From NCBI GenBank assembly GCA_020444165.1, contig JAHLLK010000086.1:1-21133 (forward strand): a stretch of 21,133 bases of DNA, read 5' to 3'. The notes under the pieces are model-generated. The model saw only the letters and a program-made list of their open reading frames with translations. It was not told the origin of the DNA and did no database searches. Origin of the DNA: Deltaproteobacteria bacterium. GTDB taxonomy: Bacteria; Desulfobacterota; Desulfarculia; Desulfarculales; Desulfarculaceae. Made by a program: the position numbers and the translations under genes. The first letter of the stretch is position 1, and every line of letters starts with the position of its first letter. Below, in pieces: positions 7,323-14,625 of this stretch.

Positions 7323-8048
7323 TCACAACAGCCGCTTGGCGTTGACCTCGGGCAGGCCCCGCTCCAGAATCTTCCGCACCACCGCATCCACGTCATAGCG
7401 CACGGGGCGGAGGGTCAGCCGCCGTTCCGCCGGCTCCCAGATCACGTATTTGGCCTGGTTGTCGCCGTCCCGGGGTTGGCCCACGCTGCCCACGTTCACC
7501 AAATGCCGGCTGTCCGGGTCCAGAAAGATGGGCCGCCGTCCCAGGGGCTGGCGGCAAAGGGACCCCCGGGTGAGGGCCAACAGCTCCAGGTCGTGGGTGT
7601 GGCCCACGAAGCACAGGGGCTCGGGCAAGCGGCTCATCACCTGGATCACCTCCGCCTCCTCCGGCTCGAACAAATATACCGTGGGGCTGTCCGGCGGGAA
7701 GCCGTGCACGAAGCGGCAGCCGTGGGCCGTGAGAAAGCGGGGCAGGTCCCGAAAACGCTCCGGGGCTCCTTGGTCCAACAATTCCCGGGTCTGCTCCAGG
7801 GAGCGGCGGGCCGAGGGATTGAACCAGGCCAGCATCTCGGGCTCGCACAGGGCCAGCTCGTGGTTGCCCATGACCGAGGGCACGCCGCGGCGGGCCAGGA
7901 GGTCCACCACCGGCTGGGGGTCGGGGCCGTAGCCCACCATGTCCCCCAGGCTGTAGATGATCTCCACCCCCTGTCCGGCCGCGTCCTGGAGCACTGCTTC
8001 GAGCGCCTCCAGGTTGCCATGCACGTCGCTGATGATCGCAATCTTCAT
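7323..8048 (-). CDS. Calcineurin-like metallophosphoesterase (YfcE/MJ0936-type)
   Basis: The 241-residue cytoplasmic protein carries the full set of metallophosphoesterase motifs: DVHGN (8-12), GDMVGYGP (35-42), GNHE (61-64), VHG (114-116) and GHTH (149-152), which bind a dinuclear metal centre. The NVGSVGQPRDG segment (185-195) is typical of the small bacterial 'metallophosphatase family' with GD.VGYGP. The open frame extends to 8273, but that extension is translation of repeat copy C. The ATG at 8048 starts right at beta-strand 1, although the ribosome site is weak. It is the first gene of a pair with the kinase. A phosphatase that opposes the kinase is an attractive idea but not shown; members of this family can also cleave phosphodiesters or nucleotides. 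Confidence 0.85.
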   Translation of the reverse strand: MKIAIISDVHGNLEALEAVLQDAAGQGVEIIYSLGDMVGYGPDPQPVVDLLARRGVPSVMGNHELALCEPEMLAWFNPSARRSLEQTRELLDQGAPERFRDLPRFLTAHGCRFVHGFPPDSPTVYLFEPEEAEVIQVMSRLPEPLCFVGHTHDLELLALTRGSLCRQPLGRRPIFLDPDSRHLVNVGSVGQPRDGDNQAKYVIWEPAERRLTLRPVRYDVDAVVRKILERGLPEVNAKRLL

Positions 8049-8102
8049 ATAATCAACCCGCGGCCGCAGCCCCCTGCCCGGAAAACGTCCCAAGTTCCTC
8101 AA

Positions 8103-8264
8103 GCGAGAGCATTGCACGGGGCGTCCTGCCCCGTGCAATGTCGGCTTGGCAAAAACGTGACTCCACCCCAGCAAGCAGAGCTTGCCGGGGGCCCGGGTTT
8201 TGCCAAGCCTCACAAATTGCAAGCTTTTTGAAGCTTGCAATTTGGCGGGCCATCCTTGGTCCGC
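8103..8264 (+). repeat. Four-hairpin repeat, family 1, copy C
   Basis: H1 is 8110-8121/8129-8140 (12 bp perfect, loop CGTCCTG; copy B shares GCGTCCTGC). H2 is 8143-8154/8198-8209 (12 bp, same TTGGCAAAA core) with an enlarged 43-base loop holding a small extra hairpin GCAAGC/GCTTGC (8171-8176/8180-8185). H3 is 8213-8226/8231-8244 (14 bp perfect). H4 is GCGGGCC/GGTCCGC (8245-8251/8258-8264) with one G-U pair. It lies in a divergent gap. Confidence 0.8.
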
Positions 8265-8267
8265 ATC

Positions 8268-8350
8268 GGCCATTGCCCGCCGTAATCAGGTCTCACAGCC
8301 ATTTTCGGCATAATATCAACACGTTTAATGTGTTCAACCCTGCAATGGCC
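8268..8350 (+). repeat. Long-range inverted repeat after copy C
   Basis: GGCCATTGC (8268-8276) is complementary to GCAATGGCC (8342-8350) across 65 bases. AACAC/GTGTT encloses GTTTAAT inside. The position and spacing parallel the pair after copy B. The remaining bases to 8481 hold a GC hairpin (8401-8409/8426-8434) followed at a distance by TTTTT (8443-8447), but no gene. Confidence 0.45.
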
Positions 8351-8481
8351 TCTAAGCATGATAGCATCGGGGGAGGATCGCAGGCCAGCAAAGGCCCCGC
8401 CCCGCCCCGCCGCGGCTTGCCCGCCCGGGGCGGGAGGGTTACTTTTTAAATAGGTGGGGTACGGCAGGCAAGGAGGCGGGT

Positions 8482-8997
8482 ATGGATCAAGGCTTGGACC
8501 TGATCACCGGGTTGCCCTGGCCCGACAGCGACGACGAGTACATCCGGCAGGCCGCGGAGGCCCAGCTTTTGGCCCGGGGCTTTGCCCGGGAAGAGGTGGC
8601 CGTGAGCCCCTGGACCCTGCTCACCCACCAGGGCCAGCCGCTCCGGGTGCACGCCGATCTCCTGGTGAGCCTCGCGGGGCGGCCGGCGCTGGTGATCACC
8701 TGCCGCCGCGGCTCCCTGGTCAGCCGGGAAAAGGAGACCATCGCCGAGGCCCGGCTGTTGTTCCCCACTTGGGTGCCGTTGGCCGCGGTGTTCAACGGCG
8801 ACGAGGGGGAGCTTCTGGACACGGCCAGCGGCAAGGTGCTGGCCAGCGGGCCCGCGGCCCTGCCCCACCGGGAAGAGCTGGCCGCCCTGGTGCGGGAACG
8901 TCCACCCCACTCCCCCACCCCGGCCGAGACCTGCCAGGCCGCGCGAGTCTACCACGCCTTTTATTTTATCCAGTGTCCGGGCGTCTGCTGCGTATAA
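8482..8997 (+). CDS. Stand-alone type I restriction HsdR N-terminal-like protein (PF13588-like), probably non-catalytic
   Basis: The 171-residue protein resembles stand-alone HSDR_N_2 proteins common in delta-proteobacteria: LDLITGLPWPDSDDEYIRQ at the start, then HADLLVSLAGRPALVI, the GSLVSREK segment, AAVFNGDEGELLDTASGKV and a C-terminal RVYHAFYFIQC...CC. In the PD-(D/E)xK fold the strand after the first Asp should read E-x-K. Here VITCRRG has Thr and Arg at those places, so nuclease activity is unlikely. Length and the Cys-rich end match relatives, so it is complete even though a repeat begins 4 bases after the stop. AAGGAGG (8470-8476) is a strong ribosome site. No restriction or modification genes are near. 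Its role is unknown. Confidence 0.65.
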   Translation: MDQGLDLITGLPWPDSDDEYIRQAAEAQLLARGFAREEVAVSPWTLLTHQGQPLRVHADLLVSLAGRPALVITCRRGSLVSREKETIAEARLLFPTWVPLAAVFNGDEGELLDTASGKVLASGPAALPHREELAALVRERPPHSPTPAETCQAARVYHAFYFIQCPGVCCV

Positions 8998-9000
8998 CTG

Positions 9001-9059
9001 GCCGGCTGCGCCAGATGCCCCCCGGCTGCGTTGCTGACTCCGCTCCAACCTCGCCGTAG
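9001..9059 (+). repeat. Family 3 palindromic element, truncated (left half)
   Basis: These bases repeat the first ~58 positions of the full element at 9069 (GCCGGCTGCGCCAGATG onward) with a few changes, then stop at its centre. It begins 4 bases after the HsdR_N-like stop codon and is in tandem with the full copy. Confidence 0.7.
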
Positions 9060-9068
9060 TTTATACCG

Positions 9069-9192
9069 GCCGGCTGCGCCAGATGCCCCCCGGCTGCGTT
9101 GCGGCCTCCGCTCCAACCTCGACGTACCTAAGGCTACGCCTCCGGTTGTCGCTTGTCCGGCGCCTTGCCGGCGAACATCTGGCTGTGCCGGC
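9069..9192 (+). repeat. Family 3 palindromic element, full copy (124 bp)
   Basis: The ends GCCGGCTGCGCCAGATG and CATCTGGCTGTGCCGGC are complementary at 15 of 17 positions. Inner segments (CAACC...GGTTG, CGTA...TACG) continue the symmetry, so the whole is an imperfect palindrome centred on CCTAAGG. Compared with the reverse complement of 14626-14749, about four of 124 positions differ. There is no coding content. It looks like a REP/MITE-type mobile repeat. Confidence 0.8.
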
Positions 9193-9274
9193 TCAGGGTA
9201 CCTAGAGTATCCGGAAAACCTGGAATAAAAACCCCGCCAAGGACCTAGTCCACAGCCCGCGAGTAAAAACCACC

Positions 9275-9343
9275 AAGTTTTTTTGGGGAAAGGGGGTGTG
9301 GGGGAAAACCCCTTTTTGTTCACAAAAAGGGGTTTTCCCCCAC
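9275..9343. repeat. Palindromic hairpin, family 2, copy 2 (likely bidirectional terminator)
   Basis: AAGTTTTTTTGGGG (9275-9288) leads to a 22-bp perfect stem, 9298-9319 with 9322-9343, and a TC loop. Compared with copy 1 the stem changes on both arms together (GGGGGGAACCCCC becomes GGGGGAAAACCCC). It lies between convergent genes. Positions 9193-9274 show nothing recognisable. Confidence 0.75.
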
Positions 9344-9369
9344 ATCTTCGTCTTTATCCTCTTCCCCTC

Positions 9370-10377
9370 TCACCCATTCAAATGCCGGAAAAACTCTCGG
9401 GTGGTGGTGAAGGCGCGACGGATTTGGGTGGCGGAGGCGCGGCGTTTTTGCTGGATGGTGTGGCGGGAGGCCAAGGTGTGGGGGAGGTTTCGCAGGGCGT
9501 GCCATTTGGCCTGGAGGGCCACCCTGCCTTGACCCCGGCGGGCCAGCCAGAGGACGGTGGCGAGGTTGGCGGCCAGGTGCCAGGGCAGGTAGAGCCAGAG
9601 GAGCGGGCCGGGCATGTCTTTCAGGAAGGTGGTGACCAGGTTGCGGTGGCCGTGGTAGGTAGCGAAGTCGCTCCGCACCCCGCTGGCCGCCGAGCCCTGG
9701 TGCAGGGCTTCGGCCCGGGGCACGTAGAGGCAGCGGTGGCCCAGGAGCCGCAGGCGGAAGGCCAGGTCCACGTCCTCGAAGTAGCAGAAGTAGCTCTCGT
9801 CGAACCCTCCGGCTTCTTGCCAGGCCGCGTGGTCATAAAGGGCCGCGGCGGCGCAGGGTGCGAACACCTCCTCCTCGGCCAGGGCCCGGCCGCGGCCGAC
9901 CCGGCGGTGATCCCGCCGGCAGGCCAGGCCGCTGCCGTGGTAGAGATCGCCGGTGCCGTCCAGGAGCTGGGGGTCGTCGGCGGCCACCAGGCGGGAGGCG
10001 AAGAAGCGGAACTCCGGCCGGCGCCGGGCCGCGTCCAGCAGCTCGGCCAGCCAGGTGGGGCGGGGATAGGCGTCGGGGTTCACCAGGGCCAGCCAGGCGC
10101 AGTCGTCCACCCGGGCGGCGGCCAGGTTGTTGGCCGGGGCGAAGCCCAAGTTCGCCCCGGCGAACACCGCCTCCACCGGCAAGGGCGCGGCGGCCAGCAC
10201 CTGGCGGGTGTGGTCCTGGCTGGCATTGTCCACCACGATGACCCGGGCCGGGGCCACGGTCTGCGCGGCCAGGGCGGCCAGGCAGCGGGCCAGTTCGTCG
10301 GCCGTGTTGTAGTTCACGATGAGCACCGCCACCCGGGGTGGGGGCGAGGGGGCGGGGGTTGGCTCAGGCGTCGGCAT
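9370..10377 (-). CDS. GT2-family glycosyltransferase (rhamnosyltransferase-like)
   Basis: The 335-residue protein has a single GT-A domain: VAVLIVNYNT at the start of the fold, VIVVDNASQDHT (nucleotide-sugar binding), NLGFAPANN, LVNPDAYPRPTWL (the NPD form of the DXD motif) and YFCYFEDVDLAFRLRLLGHRCLYVP (acceptor and catalytic base region). These are hallmarks of WbbL-like transferases that add rhamnose or similar sugars to lipid-linked glycans on the cytoplasmic face. A moderately hydrophobic stretch (LLWLYLPWHLAANLATVLWLA) near residue 265 may touch the membrane. The ATG overlaps the 3' end of the upstream glycosyltransferase by 14 bases and has GGGAGAAGG before it, showing a co-transcribed, coupled pair. 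Donor and acceptor cannot be read from sequence. Confidence 0.9.
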   Translation of the reverse strand: MPTPEPTPAPSPPPRVAVLIVNYNTADELARCLAALAAQTVAPARVIVVDNASQDHTRQVLAAAPLPVEAVFAGANLGFAPANNLAAARVDDCAWLALVNPDAYPRPTWLAELLDAARRRPEFRFFASRLVAADDPQLLDGTGDLYHGSGLACRRDHRRVGRGRALAEEEVFAPCAAAALYDHAAWQEAGGFDESYFCYFEDVDLAFRLRLLGHRCLYVPRAEALHQGSAASGVRSDFATYHGHRNLVTTFLKDMPGPLLWLYLPWHLAANLATVLWLARRGQGRVALQAKWHALRNLPHTLASRHTIQQKRRASATQIRRAFTTTREFFRHLNG

Positions 10378-12193
10378 GGCCTTCTCCCTGCCAGGGCCGG
10401 GCCACCCGGGGCGGCACGGCCAGGTCCAGCTTTTCCGAGGCCAGGCTGTAGTTGGGGCTGAAATAGGGGTCCTGGTCCAGGGCCTCGCCCCATTTGGCCC
10501 GCAAATAGCCGCGGTCCCGGGCCAGGCGCCGGGCCGCGGCCCGTCCCCGCAGATAGCCCCGGCTCAGGGATTCATGGTGGATGAGCCGGGCGTGGGGGGT
10601 CACCACCACGCGCCAGCCCCGGGCCCGGATGGCCAGGCACAGGTCCACGTCGTTGAAGGAGGTGGGGAGCCCTGGGTCAAAGCCGCCCACCGCCTCATAC
10701 ACTTCGCGCCGCAGCACCAGGCAGGCCGCGGTGACCGCTCCCACGTTCCGCACCTGAAAGAGGGCTCCCTGGTCCGGCAAGGCCGCGGGGGTCAGCCCCT
10801 TGCCCAGGTGGCCGGCCGCGCCACCCACCCCCAGGATCACTCCCAGATGCTGTATGACCCCGGAGGGATAGGTGAGGAGCGCGCCCACCGCGCCCACAGC
10901 CGGCCGGAGCGCCCAGCCGGTCATCTCGGCCAGCCAGTCCTCCGCCACGGCTTCCAGGTCGTCGTTCAACAGGGCCAACACCTCGCCCCGGCTCTGGGGC
11001 ACGGCCCAGTTGTAGATGGCCGAGTGGCTGAAAGGCCCGGTCTGTTCCAAGACCCGCACCCCGGGCAGGCGGGCGGCCTCCACCACCCTGGCCCGCGCCG
11101 CCGGCCCGGCCAGGTTGTTGGCCAAGAGCAGCACCTCCCGGGGCGGGTAGGCCGCCTGGTCGGTTAGGTGGGCCAACAGCCCCGGCAGGGTGGCGGCCGA
11201 GCCGGTGGTGGGGATGATCACCGAGACCAGGGGCGCGGGGGTGAGCTGGGGCCAAACCACGCGATGGCTCCGCGGGTCGCCGGTACGCAGCACCTGGGCC
11301 CCGGGCGCAGTCTGGGCCAGGTGGCCGGCCAGGGCCTCGACCGGCGTGGGTTCCGGCTCCCGGCTCAGGAGCACCTGAGGCACGTGAACCGCCTCGCCGG
11401 GGGCCAGGCAAGCGGCCGCCCGCAACAAGAGGCCGTACCAGGCGGCGCGACCGTCGGGGGTCTGCCAGCCTCCCGCCTCCTCCAGCAAGTCCCGGGCCAG
11501 GAACACCCCTTGGCCCAGGTAATTGTGACTGAGCAGGTTGTCCGGGCTCCAAGCCGGTTTGAAGCAGGGGGCGCGGCGGCCGGCCGGGTCCCGCACCTCC
11601 TCATCGCAGGAGATGAGCCGGACCTGTCCCGCAGCCCGGTCCGCGGCCAGGCGCTCGGCCAAGAGGCTCAGGGCCCAGGGGGCCAGGCGGCCGGCCGGGT
11701 CCAACAGTCCCAGGAACCCGCCCTCGGCCGCCGTGAGCGCGGTGTGCCAGAGGGCGGTCGTGTTCTGGCCGCCCCCCCCCGCCCCCAGGAGGCGGCAGCG
11801 GGGCTCCCGGCCGGCCCAGGCGGTCAGGAGCGGGCCCAGGGGGCCGGTGAGGGCCGGGTCGCCCACCACCAGCAGCTCCCAGTGGGGATAGATCTGGCCC
11901 CGCAAGGCCGCCAGGGCCGGCGGCTCGGCCGCGGCTTCCCCGGCCGGCAGGGCCCACACCAGCGCAAAGCGGGGGGCGTCCGGCCGGAGGGCCAAATGGT
12001 CCAGGCGGCGGCGCAGGGCGGCGAGCTGGTCCGGGCCGGGGCTGGCATAGCGCCGCGCCCACTGGTCATAACTGAGCAGCGGAGGGAAGCGGGCGGGCCA
12101 CACCCGGCCGGCCAGGCGGCGGAGCACCCGGCGGCCCGGCCGGCCGGCCGGGGCCAGGGCGGCCAGATTAGGGGTAAGCCGGTGGCGCGGCAC
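10364..12193 (-). CDS. Two-domain GT2-family glycosyltransferase
   Basis: The 609-residue protein has a short N-terminal pre-domain (LLSYDQWARRY...), a first GT-A domain (about 75-300) and a second (about 315-580). In domain 1 the usual LDHDD is replaced by LDPAG, although ISCDEEVRDPAGRR and CFKPAWSPDNLLSHNYLG are family-typical. In domain 2 the usual VDNGS is LANNLAG, but LLNDDL and FNDVDLCLAIRARGWRVVVTPHARLIHHES are present. One or both sites may therefore be impaired or altered. The start is GTG at 12193 with only a weak ribosome site; the pre-domain begins close behind, so the start is probably right. It is a paralogue of the next gene upstream (12394-14508) and is coupled to the downstream transferase by overlap. 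It likely acts on the same surface glycan. Confidence 0.88.
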   Translation of the reverse strand: MPRHRLTPNLAALAPAGRPGRRVLRRLAGRVWPARFPPLLSYDQWARRYASPGPDQLAALRRRLDHLALRPDAPRFALVWALPAGEAAAEPPALAALRGQIYPHWELLVVGDPALTGPLGPLLTAWAGREPRCRLLGAGGGGQNTTALWHTALTAAEGGFLGLLDPAGRLAPWALSLLAERLAADRAAGQVRLISCDEEVRDPAGRRAPCFKPAWSPDNLLSHNYLGQGVFLARDLLEEAGGWQTPDGRAAWYGLLLRAAACLAPGEAVHVPQVLLSREPEPTPVEALAGHLAQTAPGAQVLRTGDPRSHRVVWPQLTPAPLVSVIIPTTGSAATLPGLLAHLTDQAAYPPREVLLLANNLAGPAARARVVEAARLPGVRVLEQTGPFSHSAIYNWAVPQSRGEVLALLNDDLEAVAEDWLAEMTGWALRPAVGAVGALLTYPSGVIQHLGVILGVGGAAGHLGKGLTPAALPDQGALFQVRNVGAVTAACLVLRREVYEAVGGFDPGLPTSFNDVDLCLAIRARGWRVVVTPHARLIHHESLSRGYLRGRAAARRLARDRGYLRAKWGEALDQDPYFSPNYSLASEKLDLAVPPRVARPWQGEGHADA

Positions 12194-12225
12194 AGCCTAG
12201 GAGCCTACGGGAAAAAGGGGAAGAT

Positions 12226-12294
12226 GTGGGGGGAAGGACCCGTTTTTGAAAAAAAGGGTCCTTCCCCCCACACCCCCCTTCCCCCAAAAAACTT
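12226..12294 (-). repeat. Palindromic hairpin, family 2, copy 3
   Basis: On the minus strand AAGTTTTTTGGGGG leads to a stem of 16 GC-rich pairs (12226-12241/12256-12271), then five T-A pairs (12243-12247/12251-12255) with one bulged G. Unlike copies 1 and 2 it lies between two genes on the same strand, 33 bases before the GTG start of the second, so it may attenuate or separate them. Just upstream TTGAGAA and TTCTCAA form a small inverted repeat (about 12312-12332). The rest of 12194-12393 shows no gene. Confidence 0.7.
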
Positions 12295-12393
12295 CATATG
12301 TTTCAATTTGTTGAGAAGCAGTAATTCTCAAGCCGTGGGTCCTGCCGGAACTGGGAAAAGGGATTGAAACAATCATGGCACGCATACTCCGAC

Positions 12394-14508
12394 CTAATTT
12401 TCAGCGCCCCCCGGCCAGAGCCAGGGCCCGCGGCCGGGGCGGGCCGGGCCGCCGCGCCACGGGGGCCGCACCCGGGGAGGGTCGGCCGGCTGGCCGAAAA
12501 GGAGCACCTCCCGGGCCAGGTTGGGGCTGTAGAAAGGGTCCTCGCCCAGGACTTCGCCCCAGGCCTGTTCCAAGTAGGCGCTCTCCCGGGCCAGGCGGGC
12601 CGCCTTTTCCGGGCTCTGGTCCGCGCCCCGGGAGGCGGACTCGTAGTGCACCAGCCGGGCCCGGGGGGTCCACACCACCCGCCAGCCTTGGCGCCGCACC
12701 CGGAGGCAGAGATCCACGTCGTTGTAAGCCACGGCCAAGTGGGCCTCGTCAAAGCCGCCCACGGCGCGGAACACCTCCCGCCGCAGCACCAGGCAGGCCG
12801 CGGTGACCGCGGACACCTCCTGGGGCGCCAGGAGGCGTCCGGCGTAGCCCGGGGCCTCAGCCGGGAAGAACTTGTGGGCGTGCTCGGCCAGGCCGCCCAG
12901 GCCCAAGACCACCCCGCCATGCTGCACCCGGCCGTCGGGGTAGGTCAAGAGCGCGCCCACCGCCCCGGTGGCCGGTTCCAGGGCCAGGCCCACCATCTCG
13001 GCCAGCCACGCCGGGTCGGGCATGGCCAGATCGTTGTTCAGGAAGCCCAGCACCTCGCCCCGGGCCTCGGCCTCCCCCAGGTTGTTCAAGCGGGAGAAGT
13101 TGAAGGGCATGGGCGCCGGCACCACCCGGCAGCGGGGGCCGATGGCCAGCCCGGCCAGATACTCCCGGGTGGCCGGTTCCTGGCTGCCGTTGTCCACCAC
13201 GATGACTTCCAGGTGGGGGTAGGCGGTGTGCTCCAGGATGCCGGCCACGGTGCGGGCCAACAGCTCCCGCTGGTCCCGGGTGGGGATGATGAGAGACACC
13301 AGAGGCGGTGCGGGCGGCAGGGGGCGGATCAGCCGCACCCGGCCCGTGGCCTGGCTCACCTCCACCGTTTGGCCCAGGCGGGCGAAGTGGGCCGTCAGGG
13401 CTTGGGTGGTGGCTCCGGGGTCCGGGCTGGGGGGCCGCTCCGGCGGCAGGGGCAGTTCCGGGCCGGGCCGGCTGCCCAGGATAAAGGGCAAATGGCGGAT
13501 CGCGGCGGGCGGCGCGGTCTCGGCGACCCGGAGGGTGAGGTCATACCAGGCGGCCGGGCCCAGCTCCGGCCGGAGCCCCCCCAAGCCGGCCACCACTTCC
13601 CGGCGATAGAGCCCCAGCAGGCCCAGCTGGTCCAGGTGGCGGGCCAGCTCCAGGTTCCAGGCCGGCTTGCACCAGGGGGTGTGGCGCCGCCCCGCCGGGT
13701 CGCGGGCGTCTTCGTCGCCGTAAAGCAGGACCGGGGGGGCGTCCGGGGCGATCGCCAAGGCGGCCAGGTACAAGGCCTGGGGATCCAGGCGGCCGCCCGG
13801 GGCCAGGGGGCCCAGGTAGTCCCCCGAAGACCCGGCAGCCAGCCGGGCGGCTCGGGCCCAGGGAGCGGGCTCCGGACCCTCCCCCAGACGCACCCGGGGT
13901 TGCCCGGCCGCGGCCTTGGCCCAACTCTCCCGGGCCGCCGGGTCGCCCGGTGGCAGCACCACGGTAAGTTCCCAGGCGGGGTGCGCCTGCGCGGCCAGGC
14001 CGGCCACCACCTCCCCGGCCAGGGCCGCGCTCTCCGGCCCGGTTTCGACCAGGAAGAGGGAGAACAAGGGGGGGTTGGGCGCGTCGGCGGCCGCCGCGGT
14101 CAGGGTCTGGCGTTCCTCCGGGGTAAGCAGGTGGTATGCGGCCAGCCAGCGGCCGTGGTCGGCCCGGCCCGGCCGGGGCTCCCGGCCCTCGGCTTGACCG
14201 TGGCGCAGGAAATGCTCCAAGGGATTCTGGCCCCCGGCCGCCACGTCGGGGTTGGCCCGCAGATAGCCCTGGGTGTCGAACTCCGGCCCGGGATCCCAGC
14301 CCAGACGGGCGCCGACCCGCAGGTAATGCAGTTCCGGCGGGCCGGGGAAGTCTTGCATCTCGGGATGGCGGGCCAGGTAATAGCCCCGGTCGAACCAGGG
14401 AGAGGCCTTCAAAAGCCGGTAGGCCTGGAAATGGCGCCACAGCTTGCCCGGGCTAAAGGGAGAAGGGAAGGGGCGGGGGAAAGCCCTTTTTCCCCAAAAA
14501 AATTTCAT
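12394..14508 (-). CDS. Two-domain GT2-family glycosyltransferase with N-terminal extension
   Basis: The 704-residue protein begins with an ~100-residue N-terminal module (FQAYRLLKASPWFDRGYYLARHP... YLRANPDVAAGG...FLRHGQAEGRE) common in large bacterial GT2 proteins. Two GT-A domains follow. Domain 1 keeps YGDEDARDPAGRRHTPWCKPAWN but lacks the LDHDD motif (LAPGGRLDP instead). Domain 2 looks complete: VSLIIPTRDQ, VIVVDNGSQEP, FNFSRLNN, FLNNDLAMPDPAWL and YNDVDLCLRVRRQGWRVVWTPRARLVHYES. It is a paralogue of 10364-12193. The ATG at 14508 is chosen; its first ~18 codons (MKFFWGKRAFP...) come from a family 2 repeat. The frame also has a TTG at 14562, which lies just after the proposed promoter start. 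No good ribosome site precedes either. It probably heads the glycosyltransferase cluster. Confidence 0.85.
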   Translation of the reverse strand: MKFFWGKRAFPRPFPSPFSPGKLWRHFQAYRLLKASPWFDRGYYLARHPEMQDFPGPPELHYLRVGARLGWDPGPEFDTQGYLRANPDVAAGGQNPLEHFLRHGQAEGREPRPGRADHGRWLAAYHLLTPEERQTLTAAAADAPNPPLFSLFLVETGPESAALAGEVVAGLAAQAHPAWELTVVLPPGDPAARESWAKAAAGQPRVRLGEGPEPAPWARAARLAAGSSGDYLGPLAPGGRLDPQALYLAALAIAPDAPPVLLYGDEDARDPAGRRHTPWCKPAWNLELARHLDQLGLLGLYRREVVAGLGGLRPELGPAAWYDLTLRVAETAPPAAIRHLPFILGSRPGPELPLPPERPPSPDPGATTQALTAHFARLGQTVEVSQATGRVRLIRPLPPAPPLVSLIIPTRDQRELLARTVAGILEHTAYPHLEVIVVDNGSQEPATREYLAGLAIGPRCRVVPAPMPFNFSRLNNLGEAEARGEVLGFLNNDLAMPDPAWLAEMVGLALEPATGAVGALLTYPDGRVQHGGVVLGLGGLAEHAHKFFPAEAPGYAGRLLAPQEVSAVTAACLVLRREVFRAVGGFDEAHLAVAYNDVDLCLRVRRQGWRVVWTPRARLVHYESASRGADQSPEKAARLARESAYLEQAWGEVLGEDPFYSPNLAREVLLFGQPADPPRVRPPWRGGPARPGRGPWLWPGGAEN
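14475..14505 (-). repeat. Degenerate family 2 hairpin, copy 4, inside the start of a glycosyltransferase gene
   Basis: On the minus strand AAATTTTTTTGGGG is followed by AAAAAGGGCTTTCCCCC, a shortened version of the family 2 element with GGGGAAA/TTTCCCC still able to pair. It begins directly after the ATG at 14508 and is translated. Confidence 0.5.
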
Positions 14509-14577
14509 AGTTTTGACTAGCCCGCATATTTCATGATGGGCAGGTGGCTTTACAGACAACAACTTGATTTGCTTTCT

Positions 14578-14606
14578 TTTTAAGTTGTTGACTTCCGGAT
14601 TTTCAA
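14578..14606 (-). promoter_or_regulatory. Candidate promoter of the glycosyltransferase cluster
   Basis: On the minus strand TTGAAA (14606-14601) is followed by 17 bases and TTAAAA (14583-14578). The start would be near 14571, giving a leader of about 60 bases to the ATG at 14508. CAACAACTT/AAGTTGTTG flank this AT-rich stretch (about 14558-14591) and could be an operator or hairpin. Confidence 0.4.
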
Positions 14607-14625
14607 GTCACGTTCAGCCACCCGA

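Noticed and set aside
8048..8053. Perfect TATAAT on the plus strand, possibly a promoter for repeat copy C
   Set aside because: No -35 box or TGn extension at a suitable distance, and the sequence is partly fixed by the start of the phosphoesterase gene.
8049..8273. 75-residue N-terminal extension of the metallophosphoesterase frame
   Set aside because: It translates repeat copy C and has no similarity pattern; the enzyme fold begins exactly at the ATG at 8048.
8401..8447. GC hairpin followed by TTTTT before the HsdR_N-like gene as a terminator
   Set aside because: The T-run is 8 bases beyond the stem and the loop is 16 bases, so a functional terminator is doubtful; it is noted only within the intergenic description.
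12364..14520. 718-codon open frame on the plus strand opposite a glycosyltransferase gene
   Set aside because: It is the complement of a well-supported GT2 gene, has no recognisable domain, and such long antisense frames are expected at this GC content. The same applies to plus-strand frames at 1072-1785, 4576-5796, 6020-7345, 9283-10461, 11168-12367 and 15896-17287.
14558..14591. CAACAACTT/AAGTTGTTG hairpin as a terminator
   Set aside because: The loop is long (about 15 bases) and no T-run follows on either strand; it fits better as an operator or chance pairing in the promoter region.
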